Notes: generated by a model from the letters alone, not told the origin. Shown: positions 1-11,841, numbered from the stretch's first letter. The stretch is 64,000 bases of DNA from Epinephelus fuscoguttatus (GCF_011397635.1 NC_064757.1:31325339-31389338); one strand, 5' to 3'. Made by a program: numbers and translations.

Positions 1-168
1 TGACCGTCCATCGTTTTGTTCAATTGGAGGAGATGTGTAGGATTCTACTGACAGATACCTCCAGCTGGGCTGACATAACCACTAACGTTACTAGCAAGCA
101 TGCTAGTGAGTGTGGGCATAATAACTACGCATGGGACTCTTTGACTTTTCTGCGCAAGTGACCTAGAC

Positions 169-469
169 CAGTGAGTCCCAACTGGTGTAGCCACAGGGTC
201 CAGATTTCTCCTTAGTTAAGAGTTCAAGGCCCACAGAGGTTAATATACTCAGCGTCATAGTTGCATTTGGCCATGTTGTCGAGCTAGTTTGCTGACTCTT
301 TCAAGCATCTGTCCGATAGTCACCTGCTCTACAGCAGGAAACTGCACTTCAAAGTAAAAAGCTCTGTGTAATTTTTACAAACTTAACACGTTTGTACGTC
401 ACTTGCGGTCCATTCAGAATGGACTTGTGACCCACTTCTGGAACGTGACCCACCAGTTGGGAACCACTG
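169..469. mobile_element. hAT-like MITE with 8-bp target duplication
   Basis: A 301-bp non-coding element is bounded by 19-bp terminal inverted repeats: CAGTGAGTCCCAACTGGTG at the left and the inverse of CAGTGGTTCCCAACTGGTG at the right (two mismatches). It is flanked by 8-bp near-identical direct repeats, ACCTAGAC at 161-168 and ACCCAGAC at 470-477. The 8-bp duplication and the CAGTGGTTCCCAAC-type end fit non-autonomous hAT transposons common in fish. The single TSD mismatch implies an old insertion. No transposase is encoded. Confidence 0.8.
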
Positions 470-2170
470 ACCCAGACAGTAACAATATCTGAACACAAGT
501 ACACCAGTTGTAGATCCATGATAGACACAGGTGTGAATGGCGACGTGTCTCAGCTGTCCATTTGTGTTCAGATCACTGACAAACACGTTAATACCAGGTG
601 TAAACAAGCTCATGAAAAGAAACGTAAAGGGCCTTTGAGGTCTTCAAGGAGCAGCCAACATCCTAACATAACAACATGCAAACACCCTATCAGCTGTCTC
701 CAATTCATTGCTGTCTTACAGTGAACCTTAAAAAGTGTTATTTTAATATTTAACACTATTAAAGGAAAAAATAATGATCATTTGAGTTTAATAATGAGTG
801 ATGACCATATTTTCCTGCTAGAAAGCTCTCTAGCAAATTTCCTTAAGGGAAAAGAGGATCACTGCAAACTTCCATAGGATGCACATCCTGTTTGCTGAGC
901 TGAAGGCTTCCCTCTGGCTTTCCTAGTTGAGCACTTGACTTTAACAGCAATCTGCTCAGAGGACACTGTAAGTCTAGTAATGTTCTGTGTTTCTTATTGT
1001 CAGTAATCCCGTGAAAAGCCGAAGTTTGACACATCTTATTCCTCTGTGCCATAACCTCCATCATGTTTCATTGTTTTCTGGGGCTTCCCCTCCATTAGCC
1101 TGTGCTGGTTGGAGCTAAATTAAAGGATGGAAAAAATACTGAGGGTTACATTTGAGGTATTATATTTAGGGAAATTAACATAGGTCTTTCAAGATTTAGA
1201 GACAAATATATGTTGAGGGTTTTTTTAATCTCTCCTTCAGAAGGCTGAAGACAGAGGCACCTACAATTTAGGACTGGGTGGATGTAATACATATGTGACG
1301 GAAAAGTTGACTTAACTGATTGAGCACGTATCGCCGAGTAGATCGGACTTTGTATGAGAGAACGTGTAAACTGAAGAATCCCTTGGTTCATTGCTACAGG
1401 GGAGCACAAGGACAGAGATTTTTTTTCAGGCAGTTTTATCTAATTTTTATTTATTTTAGTATTTTTTGTTGTCTTTTTTTCCCTTTGTTTTCTTTTCTGT
1501 CCTTCCTATTCTTCTCTCTATTCCAAACTCATCAAGAGGTCCACTTGGGTTCCCACTTGGGAAAAAAAGTAGAAGGACGAAAGAGTTTTTAATATAAATA
1601 TTTATTTGACTTTTTTAAAGATTGATGTCTTGTTGATCTTTTAATCTGAACTGTTGACAATAACAAAAAATGTAGAATATTACTAGCTATGAGTTGAAGT
1701 AAAATGTGCTCAGAGTGCAAATGTATAAAAAAATTAATCACTTAATTATGGGACAGTTTTCAGTAAGTTACTTTACACTTCAGAAAGAAGCTTGTGTGTG
1801 GCGCAGGCCTAAACCCTCAGAGAATGAACAGGAACTATATCTGTATCTAAAATTTTAGTAAAACCAGTGCACTCTGCAGCTGTTTCATTGTGATTCAGGT
1901 GTTTATATTTTAGTGCAGTGGGCATTAATGTCACAGGAAAGAAAGATTCATGTGCTCCAGATTTCCCAGCAGTGCAACATTTTACTTTTCACGAGGATTT
2001 AAAAAGCAGCAACAACAAATGTTAAGCACTGAGAGGAAAGTGTTACTGTGTGTGTGACCTGCATGAGAACAGAAGCTGTGATGGTCCAGAGGAGCTCAGG
2101 TTTAAGCTAACCCAAATAACTCAACTCTGAGGGCTGCTGTTTTGAGGGCAGGGTGAGGGGGTGGGGTTTA
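470..2170. other. Gene-free stretch upstream of dusp2
   Basis: No reading frame longer than about 90 codons is present here and none resembles a known protein. There is an AT-rich, T-rich tract around 1420-1620. Nothing else was recognised; distal regulatory sequence for dusp2 cannot be excluded. Confidence 0.5.
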
Positions 2171-2181
2171 GACTCTCTGCA

Positions 2182-2359
2182 TCACGTCATTCAACACAAA
2201 AACACGGGATAACCCCAAACAACCACGTGCGCGGTAGGAAAATCAAGCAGACGTCAGTGTCCATATGAGGAGTGACGGGCAGGCCATATATGGTCGTTCC
2301 GCCTGTGACGGTGTTCCTTCTGTGGAAAAACAAAGGCGGGGTTGGGCTGGCCACGCCCC
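2182..2359 (+). promoter_or_regulatory. Putative dusp2 proximal promoter with CArG box
   Basis: This block holds several classical inducible-promoter sites about 240-420 bp before the dusp2 start codon. A perfect CArG box (CCATATATGG, 2284-2293) matches the serum response factor consensus. CRE/ATF-like sites are TCACGTCA (2182-2189) and GACGTCA (2250-2256). An E-box CACGTG lies at 2224-2229, and a KLF/Sp-type CCACGCCCC at 2351-2359. DUSP2 is known as an immediate-early gene in stimulated cells, so an SRF site is plausible. The transcription start itself cannot be placed from sequence, and binding is inferred from motif match only. Confidence 0.55.
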
Positions 2360-2602
2360 TCTGACAGCTGTTATCAATGAACAAGTGAAACTCTCAATCT
2401 AAAGCCGATTTTAACAGAGCTGACCGAAAGTTCTCTCAAGATACATCTGCAGGAGATCCTCCAAGAGTACTTTACCCACGGCTTTAAATTATTACAGAGA
2501 AAAAACACTTTATTTTTTTTATTATTTGATATTTTTAGTTGTGAAGAACAAAAAGTTTATTGTTTATTTTTTTAAGTTATTGTTAACACACTTTTTTCAG
2601 CC

Positions 2603-4523
2603 ATGACTTCAAGCTGCGAGCCTCTGGAAATAACTGGCAACGAGCTGGTTCACATACTCAGGACCCCCCGGGACCAGTACACCTCCGCTGGGTGCGCGGT
2701 GCTGGACTGCAGACCCTTCCTCGACTTCTCCTTTGCGCACATCCGCGAGTCCCGCAACGTCAACTGGAACTCAATGCTGCGCCGGAGGTCCAAGAGCTCG
2801 GTGGTGGCTCTGGAGTGGCTCATCCCGGACAAGGCGCTCCTGGGCCGGCTGCGGCGCGGCGAGTTCTCCCCGCTGGTGGTGGTGGATGAGAGGAGCTGCT
2901 CAGTGGCCGAGCTGAAGGCGGAGAGTGTGGCCCAGATGCTGCTCACAGCCCTGCAGAACGAGGTCCAGACACAAATCTGCTTTCTACAAGGTAATAGGAC
3001 TTTTTAAATTTATTTTTACGCACCAAAATGTATCATTTGGACTCTACTATTTTTACTTCTTTTTTTTTTTTAAAGAAAAATATGAATATATTAGAATATA
3101 TAAGTACAAGAGTGTAATTGTCAGTGTAAAGGATAAAGGATGAAATTTTATATATTTAAAGGCTTATATTTTATGTTTGCCACATAATTATTATTGTTAT
3201 ATGCATAACACATTTTTTAAGGAGGTCTTTGGTGAAAGCTTGGAGCTTAGCTAATACTGCGTGACCTCCATTTAGGTGGATTTGAGGGATTTTCGGAGGC
3301 CTATCCAGAGCTCTGTTACAGCTCAGCCAGCAATCACCTCCCTACAGTGGAACCAGAGCCAGCAGTGACGGGTCGGAGGACACCAGCATATGATCAGGTA
3401 AGAGAATTCATCTCTGTGAGGTTAAAGACAATACATAATACAATACAGCTCTTTAAGTAATGGAAGTAGTTCTGAATTTCCAATCTGTATGGTGATGATT
3501 CTTGTTTTTAAACATAGATTCTGTCTTTATTTTTTAACAGGATGGTCCAGTGGAGCTGCTGCCCTTCCTGTTTTTGGGCAGTGCCATCCACTCGTCCCGC
3601 AGAGAGACCCTCGCAGCAGCAGGCATCACAGCTGTGCTCAATGTTTCCTCCACATGCCCTAACTTCTACGAGGGGGAGTTTCAGTACCTGAGGCTCACCG
3701 TGGAGGACAGCCTCGCTGCTGACATCAGGGCCTGCTTCTCCACGGCCATCGCCTTCATTGGTGAGTTCCTCCCCTATACGTCCAGATATCAACCTGTGTG
3801 TAGCGTGACCTGAAGATAAAAGTAGACCCACTAAACACACAGTTAATTAGTCTTGTCTTAGTTAAGTGAGTCATCTTTTTACACTCTTGATGAAACATAA
3901 ATTATCCAAAGCATTTCTCTAAGCAGCTTGTACAGCTATAATCCACTCTGTAGCCCAGACTTATGGGCCAACAGTGTAATCGTCCGATTACAAAACAACT
4001 GGATTAAACTGCACAAGTTGTAGAAGAGAATTTTTTTTCTTTTGCCTGTTTTGACCTCTTACGTTGCAAACTTCAGTTCAGGAGATGACAGATTAGGATT
4101 TGTAAGACCTAACTTCACTAGTGGTGGATTAGTTTTAATTTCTGGGTCGATTTTTTTTCCTTCAGACCCTCAGTTTAAAGCTTTCTATGTATTTCTGCTA
4201 GTACAACATTTTCACTGATGTTAAAGAAACTGATGTGAAGTGGAACACAATATGCTAATCTCTCTTCCTCTTTCCGCCTTGTCTTTTTCCGCTCTCCGCC
4301 TACAGACTCAGTGAAGCAGAGCGGTGGTCGGGTGCTGGTGCACTGCCAGGCAGGTATCTCTCGCTCTGCCACCATCTGTCTGGCCTACCTCATGCACACG
4401 CAGCGCGTCAGGCTGGATGAGGCCTTTGACTTTGTGAAGCAGCGACGTCAGGTCATTTCTCCAAACCTGGCCTTCATGGGTCAGCTGCTGCAGTTTGAGA
4501 CAGATGTGCTCTGTCAGGGATGA
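2603..4523 (+). CDS. dusp2: Dual-specificity MAP kinase phosphatase 2 (PAC-1 type), four exons
   Basis: Exons join 2603-2990, 3276-3397, 3541-3760 and 4306-4523. All introns are GT-AG and the joined frame is open for 315 codons. Residues about 10-145 form the rhodanese/CH2 domain, with a basic kinase-interaction motif LRRRSK at 59-64 that docks MAP kinases. Residues about 170-310 are the phosphatase domain: general acid Asp226 (VEDS) and the P-loop HCQAGISRS with nucleophile Cys257 and Arg263. The enzyme dephosphorylates Thr and Tyr of the MAPK activation loop; family members of this class act in the nucleus. The protein stops soon after the catalytic domain (QFETDVLCQG), as in DUSP2, whereas DUSP1 and DUSP4 carry longer tails; human DUSP2 is about 314 residues. 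The start ATG has G at -3. A pyrimidine-rich acceptor-like CTTTTTTCAG ends two bases before it, so a 5' UTR intron is possible. Splice sites are predicted, not observed. Confidence 0.93.
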
Positions 4524-5240
4524 AAGCACAGACGAATGAGGAGGAAGGAAACACACATGACTGTTCTTTATAATCAATTCTCCTGCCTGGTGTAGGTGTT
4601 GAGTCAGAGCATTATCAGGACTCATTTGTACAAATGCTTGTACGATTGAGGCGACGTTGTACATTCAGCAAAAAGCTACTGGTGCTGCTGGTGAATCTGG
4701 AGAAACTGACAAACAGCAGCTGGCGATATAAACCTGTTATGAACAATTGTGTTTCTCAGCCAGCAAGTCGGAGCAGCTATGAGGTAATTTCCCTGACGTT
4801 TTATACTCGAGGGAAATGGTGCCTGCTTGTCTGGTTTTGCGTGTTACTGTGTTTGAATTATGTGCCTGGTGTTTTACAAGGGCTGTCTTATTTTCATACT
4901 GAAAATCATTCCTTCACATTTACAACCACTGTGACATGACGTCTTTTTATGAGTCAACACTGTGTTAACTACTTAAGGCAATACTGGATGAATTACTGGT
5001 CTAATTTATGAAACAATGCACCAACTACTGTTGGTGTCTTATCATGCTGTATCCTGAGATAGATTACACTTTGTCAAAGCTGAAAGAAGCTGTTTTTATT
5101 GTGTGTATAGAGTTTTTATTTTTATTTATTACCTGTTCTGACAGTGTTAGCATTATTACTGTCTGTTTATGCACTTTATACCTTCAAGGTTTGGCTGATT
5201 CCTGCTGTTTTTTCCACTAAAATAAAAACATGCTGGAGAA
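4524..5240 (+). terminator. dusp2 3' UTR and polyadenylation signal
   Basis: The stop codon is followed by about 700 bp without coding signal. A canonical AATAAA lies at 5221-5226, followed by T/GT-rich sequence, so cleavage is expected near 5240. Around 5090-5125 the UTR is AU-rich with ATTTATTA-type elements. Such elements often destabilise immediate-early mRNAs; that role here is inferred. Confidence 0.6.
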
Positions 5241-7390
5241 CAGTGAGTCTGTTTCACTCCTTATTTTATACAAACTGTAACACACATCCAAAAATATACA
5301 GTCGCTATATCGTCCACATTACACATGCATATGTTCACACTGACCTTGCTACACTCTTGCTCAACCACAGGGTATTAAAATTGTGCATTGCGGAGTGTTT
5401 TGGAGGATTATCCACAGAGAATGGGTTTTACAGTCTGAAGTCCTTTTTGACCTCAACAACCACTGACATAAATTTCACATCCACTTACTCAAGTTTTGAG
5501 AACAACTGTGGACGATGTGAGCACACTTGAAAGAGAGCAGGACGCCTTTAAGGAAGTTTGGAAAGTCAACTGAAGAACTGTTTCCTCATACGCATACTAA
5601 TAATACATTTTTTACAAACTGCATGTGGCTTTAGTTTCCTCATTTTGCAAAATCCCAGCTGAGCTATTATCACATCCACAAACATGTCAACATGTCTGTC
5701 AGAAGAATATGAGGTCATATGAGGCGCAGTTTAAACTAAAAGCAGTGAACTTAGACCAAACAGGCAGAGACGACAAAGAGCTACCGCTAATGGTGCATTA
5801 AAGACCAGCTGCCACCACTACCTCATCCCCTAATGCTAATTGTGCCACCCACGCCCTTTTGAAAAAGCTAAAACAATCCACTTCCTCTCATTTGAAAGTA
5901 TCCATGACCCAAAATGTACACAAGCGTAACTGCTGCCTCTTGACTTCTTCCTCCCATCAGCCATAGTTTTCCAGACACAGAGAAGAGAAATGCCCCTCGG
6001 AGTTTTCAGGTTTTGGTCGAGACTTGAGCTGAAACCCAGAGAAATAACATTTGTTTTGGCTTGTGTTCATTTGGACTCACAGTCACATTCAGTTTACGTC
6101 ATTTAGAGTATCAGACCCTCATCTGTTTAGGCCAAAATGTGCTGCATATAAATATCCCTGCTCAGTTAGATAAAGACTTATTGTAGGGCCTGAGATTCAA
6201 TTTATATGATGGAAAAACATCCACACTTTAATCCATCCAACATTCATCTATAGGTTTCATTAAGAGAGAGCACTGATTACCTAACATTTAAACATAGAGA
6301 TGGCTCAAAGTCAACCAAACTTGCAATCACTGTTTCTCTCACTGTCTCACATGCTCATTGTTTTTACATGTCTGCTACTATTCTAATGTATTTTAATGTA
6401 TTATATCCCACTGTGTCACACTGCAGTGCTGCTGAAGTATTGTATTATTAAAAATAGGCCACATTAGCTGACTCAGGCACTTTTACATTTACATTTCACA
6501 CCAGTTCATTAATGTGACAGCCACAGTTACCAGTTACTTTTTAGATTAAGAGTTCAACATTTTAAAACTATATAATAAGCCTATGAAATGCACAACATTG
6601 TTAAGATTAAACCAGTGTTTATTTGTACCATTTTGGGCTATTTAAAAAAGGAAAAAGCAGTGGTTATTTGGGGCTCCTTGTCGCATTCATTCAGATGTCT
6701 TTGAGTTATCAGCATTTCCACAAAAGAGCAATTTCTCCTCTAAATTTGACTCCCTTCTCCTGGAGTTACCATAAAGTTAGAATATATCTCCATACCTCGA
6801 TTACGAGGTAAGTTATTTAGATTTCTTTAACAGAATCAGAAGTGTTTTTCATCATGTTTCAGAATTGTTTCAGCAGGATCAAGTGCTGCTGTAAAACAAG
6901 TGCCAACATAACACATAACTGATGTGTTATTCAAAGCCTAAATTCCATACAAATAATATTCATACTGGTTCAAATAAATAATTTGATTGTTGAGCGGCAG
7001 TTTTGTGTAAAGGGAATCAAAGGCCTGTCCCAAATATAGCCTTGTTGAGTTCAGTGATTTAAGCAGATTATAGCCCGGGCTACTAATTAAATTTTTACGG
7101 TAACTTCTTTTACAAAAGGTAATAAGCCAAAAATGTTTGGAACAGCTGCCTTTGTCTGTCACTCTAACTCTAAACAGTGTCTATCTGGGGCTCCTTGTCA
7201 CATTCGCATCACAAATGGTTCATTGAAATAACAGATAGAAGCCCAAAGAGGTAAAATTATCCCAATATTTCACAAAAAAAGAAGATTGGAGAAAATTTAG
7301 AAAAACTAATAAGAATATGTGTAGCCAGAATTATCTTGTGACCCTTTGAAGGAGGTTCAAATCCTAAGATGGAACCTATCAGGAAGTACT
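5241..7390. other. Gene-free intergenic stretch
   Basis: No convincing coding signal is present. A roughly 30-bp imperfect direct repeat around GGGGCTCCTTGTC(G/A)CATTC occurs near 6665 and again near 7184. Short AT-rich stretches are otherwise unremarkable. Confidence 0.45.
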
Positions 7391-7880
7391 GGTAAATAAC
7401 AAAGGAGGGACTCAAAAGCATGACTCACAGACGCACTGAAATGTCAACGTATATCAGAGGTTGGTACACAGGAGTCAGTCCAAAAATCAAAGTAAAGGTT
7501 TCCATAAATACAGAAGATAGGTCAAGTACCACTAAAAACACTCAAGAAAAACTGCTGGAATGTTCACTAGAAACAGTGAGGATGAACTAAATACACAATC
7601 AGAGGCAGCGTAACGAGGGACAGGTGAAACTAACCAGGGTGACGTAGGTTACCACACAGACAGAAAAATACACAAGGACAGGTAGTGAGAGAGACAAAGG
7701 AGGATCAAAGTAAAACAGGCACTGGTAAATGACTAAAGTGAAAACAAGAACAGATAGCTTTAACGTCTGGAGCAGGATGTAACGGGAACTACGAGACTTA
7801 ACAAGACATAACAACCTAAATGTACAAAATGAAGTAATAGTTAAAAGTTCAAGTACATTCTGCTGATAATACCCCCAACA
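7391..7880. other. Unclassified purine-rich stretch, probable interspersed repeat
   Basis: This A/G-rich segment has the flavour of a decayed retroelement end seen often in fish, with motifs such as GGACAGGTAGTGAG and AACGGGAACTACGAGAC. No termini, target duplication or coding capacity could be defined, so the assignment is weak. Confidence 0.25.
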
Positions 7881-7887
7881 CTTTTAC

Positions 7888-9972
7888 AGTCATAGGTGGA
7901 TTATGAGACAATGGACCCCTGAGCACAGATATTTGTTAGTTATGTGTCTCTTTGTAGTTCCTTAGCATGTCTCTGTTGGCATTATGCGTCTCTTTAAAGG
8001 TCAATATGTGTCTCTTTCAGGTATATCTGTGTCTTTTTAGTTGCTTTGTGTCTCTTTGTAGTTCCTTTGCATGTCTTTGTTGTTGTTTTGGGTCTCTGGA
8101 GAGGTTAACTCGTGTCTCTTTTGGTTCTGTCTGTGCCTTTTTGGTTGTTTTGTGTCTCTTTAAAGGTCAATTTGTGTCTCTTTCAGCTATATTTGTGTGT
8201 TTTTGGATGTTTTGTGTCTTTCTGTAGTCATTTTGTGTCTCTTTGTACTTCCTGTAGTCATTTTGTGTCTCTTTGTACTTCCTGTAGTCATTTTGTGTCT
8301 CTTTGTAGTTCCTGTTGTCATTTTGTGTCTATTTAAAGGTCAATTTGTGTCTCTTTTAGGTATATTTGTGTCTTTTTGTTAGTTTTGTGTCTCTTTGTAG
8401 TTCCCCTGTATGTCTTTGTTGTTGTTTTGTGTCTTTTTAAGGTCAATTTGTGTCTATTTAGTTGTTTTGTGTCTCTTTGTAGTTCCTTTACATGTCCCTC
8501 TTTTCGTTATGTGTCTCTTTTAGGTATATTTGTGTCTTTTTGGTCATTGCATGTCTCTTTTTAGTTCCTTTGTGTGTCTCTGTTGTCATTCTGTGTCTCG
8601 TAAGAAGTTGATTTGTGTCTCTCTGAGGTATATTTGTGTCTTTTTGGTCATTGTGTGTCTAATTGTAGTTCTTTTGCATGTCTCTGTGATTGTTTTTTGT
8701 ATTTTAAAGGGTCAATTTGTGCTCCTTTTGGGTTTATCAGTGTCTTTTTGGTTGTGTCTCTAACGGCGAATTTGTGCCTCTTTCAAGTATATTTGTGTCT
8801 TTTTAGTTGCTATGATCTCTTTGGAGTCATTTTATGTCTCTTTGTAGTTCCTTAGCATGTCTCTGTTGTCATTGTGTGTCTCTTTTAAGATCAATTTGTG
8901 TCTATATTTGTGTCTTTTTTTGTTTTATGTCTCTTTATAGTTCCTTTGCATGTCTTTGCTTTTCTTTTGTGTCTCTTTAGATGTTGATTTGTGTCTCGTT
9001 CAGGTATATCAGTATCTTTTTGGTTGTTTTGTGTCTCTTTGTAGGGCCTTTACATGTCGCTGTTGTCATTTTGTGTCATTGAGTTATATTTTTATCTTTT
9101 GAGTCATTATGTGTCTCTTTGTAGTTCCTTTTCATGTCTTTGTTATTGTTTTAAGATGTTATTGATAAGGTAAGATAAGATAAACTTTATTGTCCCGCAG
9201 GGGAAATTCGTCTTGGGCAGTATGGTGCAAACAGCTGCAATACTCACATACATACATGTATACATACATACAGTCGACACAGACAAGTTGCCAACATAGT
9301 GCACTGAGTGTGTTACAGTTGCAGACTACTGGTGCAAGAGTAGTACAACCATTTGCCTTGTATGTAAGGTTACAAACAGGCGAACTACAGGTATTGCACT
9401 GGCCTCTGTGCCTCCGTAAAGGTCAGTGTGTGTGTCTTCCAAATATGTTTGTGCCTTTGTAGTCAATTTGTGTGTCTTTGTAGTTCCTTTGCATGTTTAT
9501 GTTGTTCTTTTGTGTCTCTTTCAGGAATATTTGTGTCTTTTTGGTTGTTTTGTGTCTCTTTGTAGTTCCTTAGATGTCTCTGTTGTAGTTTATTTACATT
9601 TCTTTGTTTTTCTGCATCTCTTTAAAAGTCAGTTTGTGCCTCTTTCAGGCATATTTGTGTCTTTTCGGTTGTTTTATGTCTCTCTGTGGTTGTTTTGTGT
9701 CTCTTTGTAGTTCCTTAGCATGTCTCTGTTGTCGTTATATGTCTCTTTAAAGATGAATTTCTATCTCCATGAGGTATGTATCTTTTTTGGTTGATTTGCA
9801 TCTCTTTGTAGTTGTTTTGTGTCTCTTTGTAGTTCCTTTGCACCTCATTGTGGTCATTTGTGGTCACTCTCTTCCTGGTATATTTATTTTAACTGTGACA
9901 TTTTGCAGGTGAGCACTCAGGGTCACCTGACATTTTGGGCCCATGGGTCTGTGCCCAATAGGCCCATCCAGA
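7888..9972 (+). repeat. Dispersed repeat unit carrying a large internal minisatellite (copy 1)
   Basis: The core, about 7940-9870, is a degenerate tandem array built from roughly 20-22-bp modules all starting with TGTGTCTCTTT or TGTCTCT. Several modules recur in a fixed order: one ending TAGTTCCTTTGCA, one TTGTCATTT, one AAAGGTCAATT, one CAGGTATATT and one TTGGTTGTTT. This gives a higher-order unit near 105 bp. The array is bounded on the left by GGATTATGAGACAATGG and on the right by GCAGGTGAGCACTCAGG and nearby GGGCCCATGGGTC. Both flanks recur, inverted, around a second array at 24.0-24.9 kb, so the whole block is a mobile or duplicated unit. Long reading frames inside it are an artefact of the repeat. 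Confidence 0.8.
9160..9415 (-). mobile_element. Truncated LINE-type 3' fragment inserted in the minisatellite
   Basis: The array is interrupted by about 255 bp of unrelated sequence beginning AAGATAAACTTTATTGTCCC and containing CAGGGGAAATTCGTCTTGGG. This is a signature of fish non-LTR retrotransposon tails, read here in reverse orientation. TGTGTCT modules resume at about 9425. No clear target duplication was found. A similar but distinct tail starts near 63530. Confidence 0.55.
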
Positions 9973-10311
9973 AACCCATCCATGTTTACATTAAGTAGGA
10001 TGTTGAGAGAAATACAGGATTTTTTTTACTTAGAATCGTGTATATTTACATTGTTGTACTGGTGTGTTTACCAGATTAAAAGGAGCACTTCTTCCACCAC
10101 TGCAAATAAAGAAAAATCAGCCAGAGTACCCCCTGTGATGTCACCAAAGCAAAGCGTCAACAAGCACTGGATATTAGTTTGTGGTGAGACAGTGCTCTCT
10201 TGTGACAGCTTTTGAAATTACCAGAAATTAAGATGGCTCAACAATATCCAGCAGATGACGCCAGTGGACTGATTATTAACTGTGGCAGCGTTTTTATTAT
10301 GGACCCTTATG

Positions 10312-10314
<3 letters not shown>
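9973..10314. other. Non-coding spacer between repeat copy 1 and a (CA)n tract
   Basis: No gene, repeat boundary or motif was recognised in these 340 bp. Confidence 0.35.

Positions 10315-10358
<44 letters not shown>
10315..10358. repeat. (AC)n microsatellite
   Basis: A perfect AC dinucleotide run of about 22 units. Reading frames with Thr-His repeats across it are spurious. Confidence 0.97.
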
Positions 10359-10361
<3 letters not shown>

Positions 10362-10845
10362 CTATCTGCGCTGCTTCTGAATAAATGGCTGTCCCTTTAC
10401 ACATTTAAATGACTTGTGGTGTCATCTCACTAGGTCATTTATTTATCACTGGAAGCAGGCTGTTCCACCTCCCTTTCAGTTGAATGTCTCGTTTGTTGTA
10501 TTCACTTCCTCCTCAGTCAGTCAGGCTACTTAATGAAAACAGACTCAAACTGTTACTCACACTCCGCGTCCACATTAAACTAGTGTCAGAATCAATCATA
10601 TTGCATTAGGCTGTGGCAGTACCTCCTCGTGGTGTGTGTGATTGTGCGTGTGCATGTGCACTGTATGTAGGAAAAAAAGGAGCGTGGGAGATTAGGGATT
10701 TGCACAGTGATCACACTTAGAGTATTTGCTATTCACAGCTGAAGACTGTGTCTCTCAAACAAGAAATCCCAGTCGGAGAAAACTGCTAACAGATAATATG
10801 AGCAATATGTGTGATATTGTTAACTGGGGAATTACCATGTGGCGG

Positions 10846-10849
<4 letters not shown>

Positions 10850-10887
<38 letters not shown>
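10850..10887. repeat. (AC)n microsatellite
   Basis: A perfect AC dinucleotide run of about 19 units, some 500 bp after a similar tract. Confidence 0.97.
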
Positions 10888-10889
<2 letters not shown>

Positions 10890-11289
10890 GCCTGCATGCA
10901 CACAGACAGTTGTCATCATTACAAATGTGGTCAGGAAAATTACTGTGTGACCATCTGGGAGAGCTCCCTGTAATTGTTTGCAGGTTACACACACGTACTC
11001 AGACATTTAATACTATACCTCTGAGGACCCTCACTGGTGTAATGCATCCCAATGAGTTCAGTGTAGGGGGTCACGAGAAGATGAGCAGATAGGAAATTAG
11101 ATGAAAACATTATTTGTTACATCTATTTTTCAGTATTTATTTTACAGTCTTTTTACAATTGTACTTCAGCCAGGAACACTTCAGTCAAAGACAATGTTAT
11201 TTCCATTTGCAGTATTATATTTTGTGGTATGGCTCTGTTCTGGGGCCACTCTGCTTTTCCTCTGGCCTACACAGAAAGCCTCTTTCACT

Positions 11290-11430
11290 TGCCTGCGTGG
11301 AAAGCATAAGGCGGTGACAGCACACCTCTCTGCCCTTCCACACACTTACATGGGAAAGCCTTAAGGCGGTGACAGCAAACCTTCCTGCCCTTCCATGCGC
11401 CTACATGGAAAGCCTAAGGCAGGGAGAGCA
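11290..11430. repeat. 54-bp tandem repeat, about 2.5 copies
   Basis: The motif AAAGC(A/C)TAAGGC recurs at about 11301, 11355 and 11409, giving a period of 54 bp. Each unit contains GGCGGTGACAGCA and CTGCCCTTCCA, and the third is incomplete. Units differ at several positions, so the array is not recent. Confidence 0.75.
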
Positions 11431-11841
11431 ACAGCCAAGACCCCACAGTAACAGAACAGAGCAGCATCAATGACAAACAGAGATGACATTGATAAGTCAG
11501 ACACAGCATGAAAAGGAGGAGCTGGGGTGGAGGCAGGTTGCAAAGCAGCTTGCAGAGGAAGCAGCAACAGTAGGCAGGCCAGAGCAGTTTAAATATGGCA
11601 CCCTGAATGAGATTCACCAATTGGCTGCATAGAAGGGAATCATGTGATCTATCGGCTGACTCCCTTCCATCAATCTGCTTTTGTCCCTAATCCTAACTTT
11701 AAACATCACAACTACATGCCTAACCCCAGCCTGTATCTTCACATTACCTAAACTTGAATCCAATTTTAAAGTGCACCATTTCCACTACGGGGAATAGTAA
11801 TTGTTAAGAACTGATACTCTTTAGTAATTGGAGATAGCTAC

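Noticed and set aside
4308-4664. 118-codon minus-strand frame
   Set aside because: Antisense shadow of dusp2 exon 4.
7967-9860. Long overlapping frames rich in Cys, Leu, Phe and Val
   Set aside because: They follow the TGTGTCTCTTT minisatellite in every phase and share no protein features; they are shadows of the tandem repeat.
7888-9972. CRISPR-like repeat-spacer array
   Set aside because: Modules are degenerate, contiguous and without unique spacers; the host is a vertebrate.
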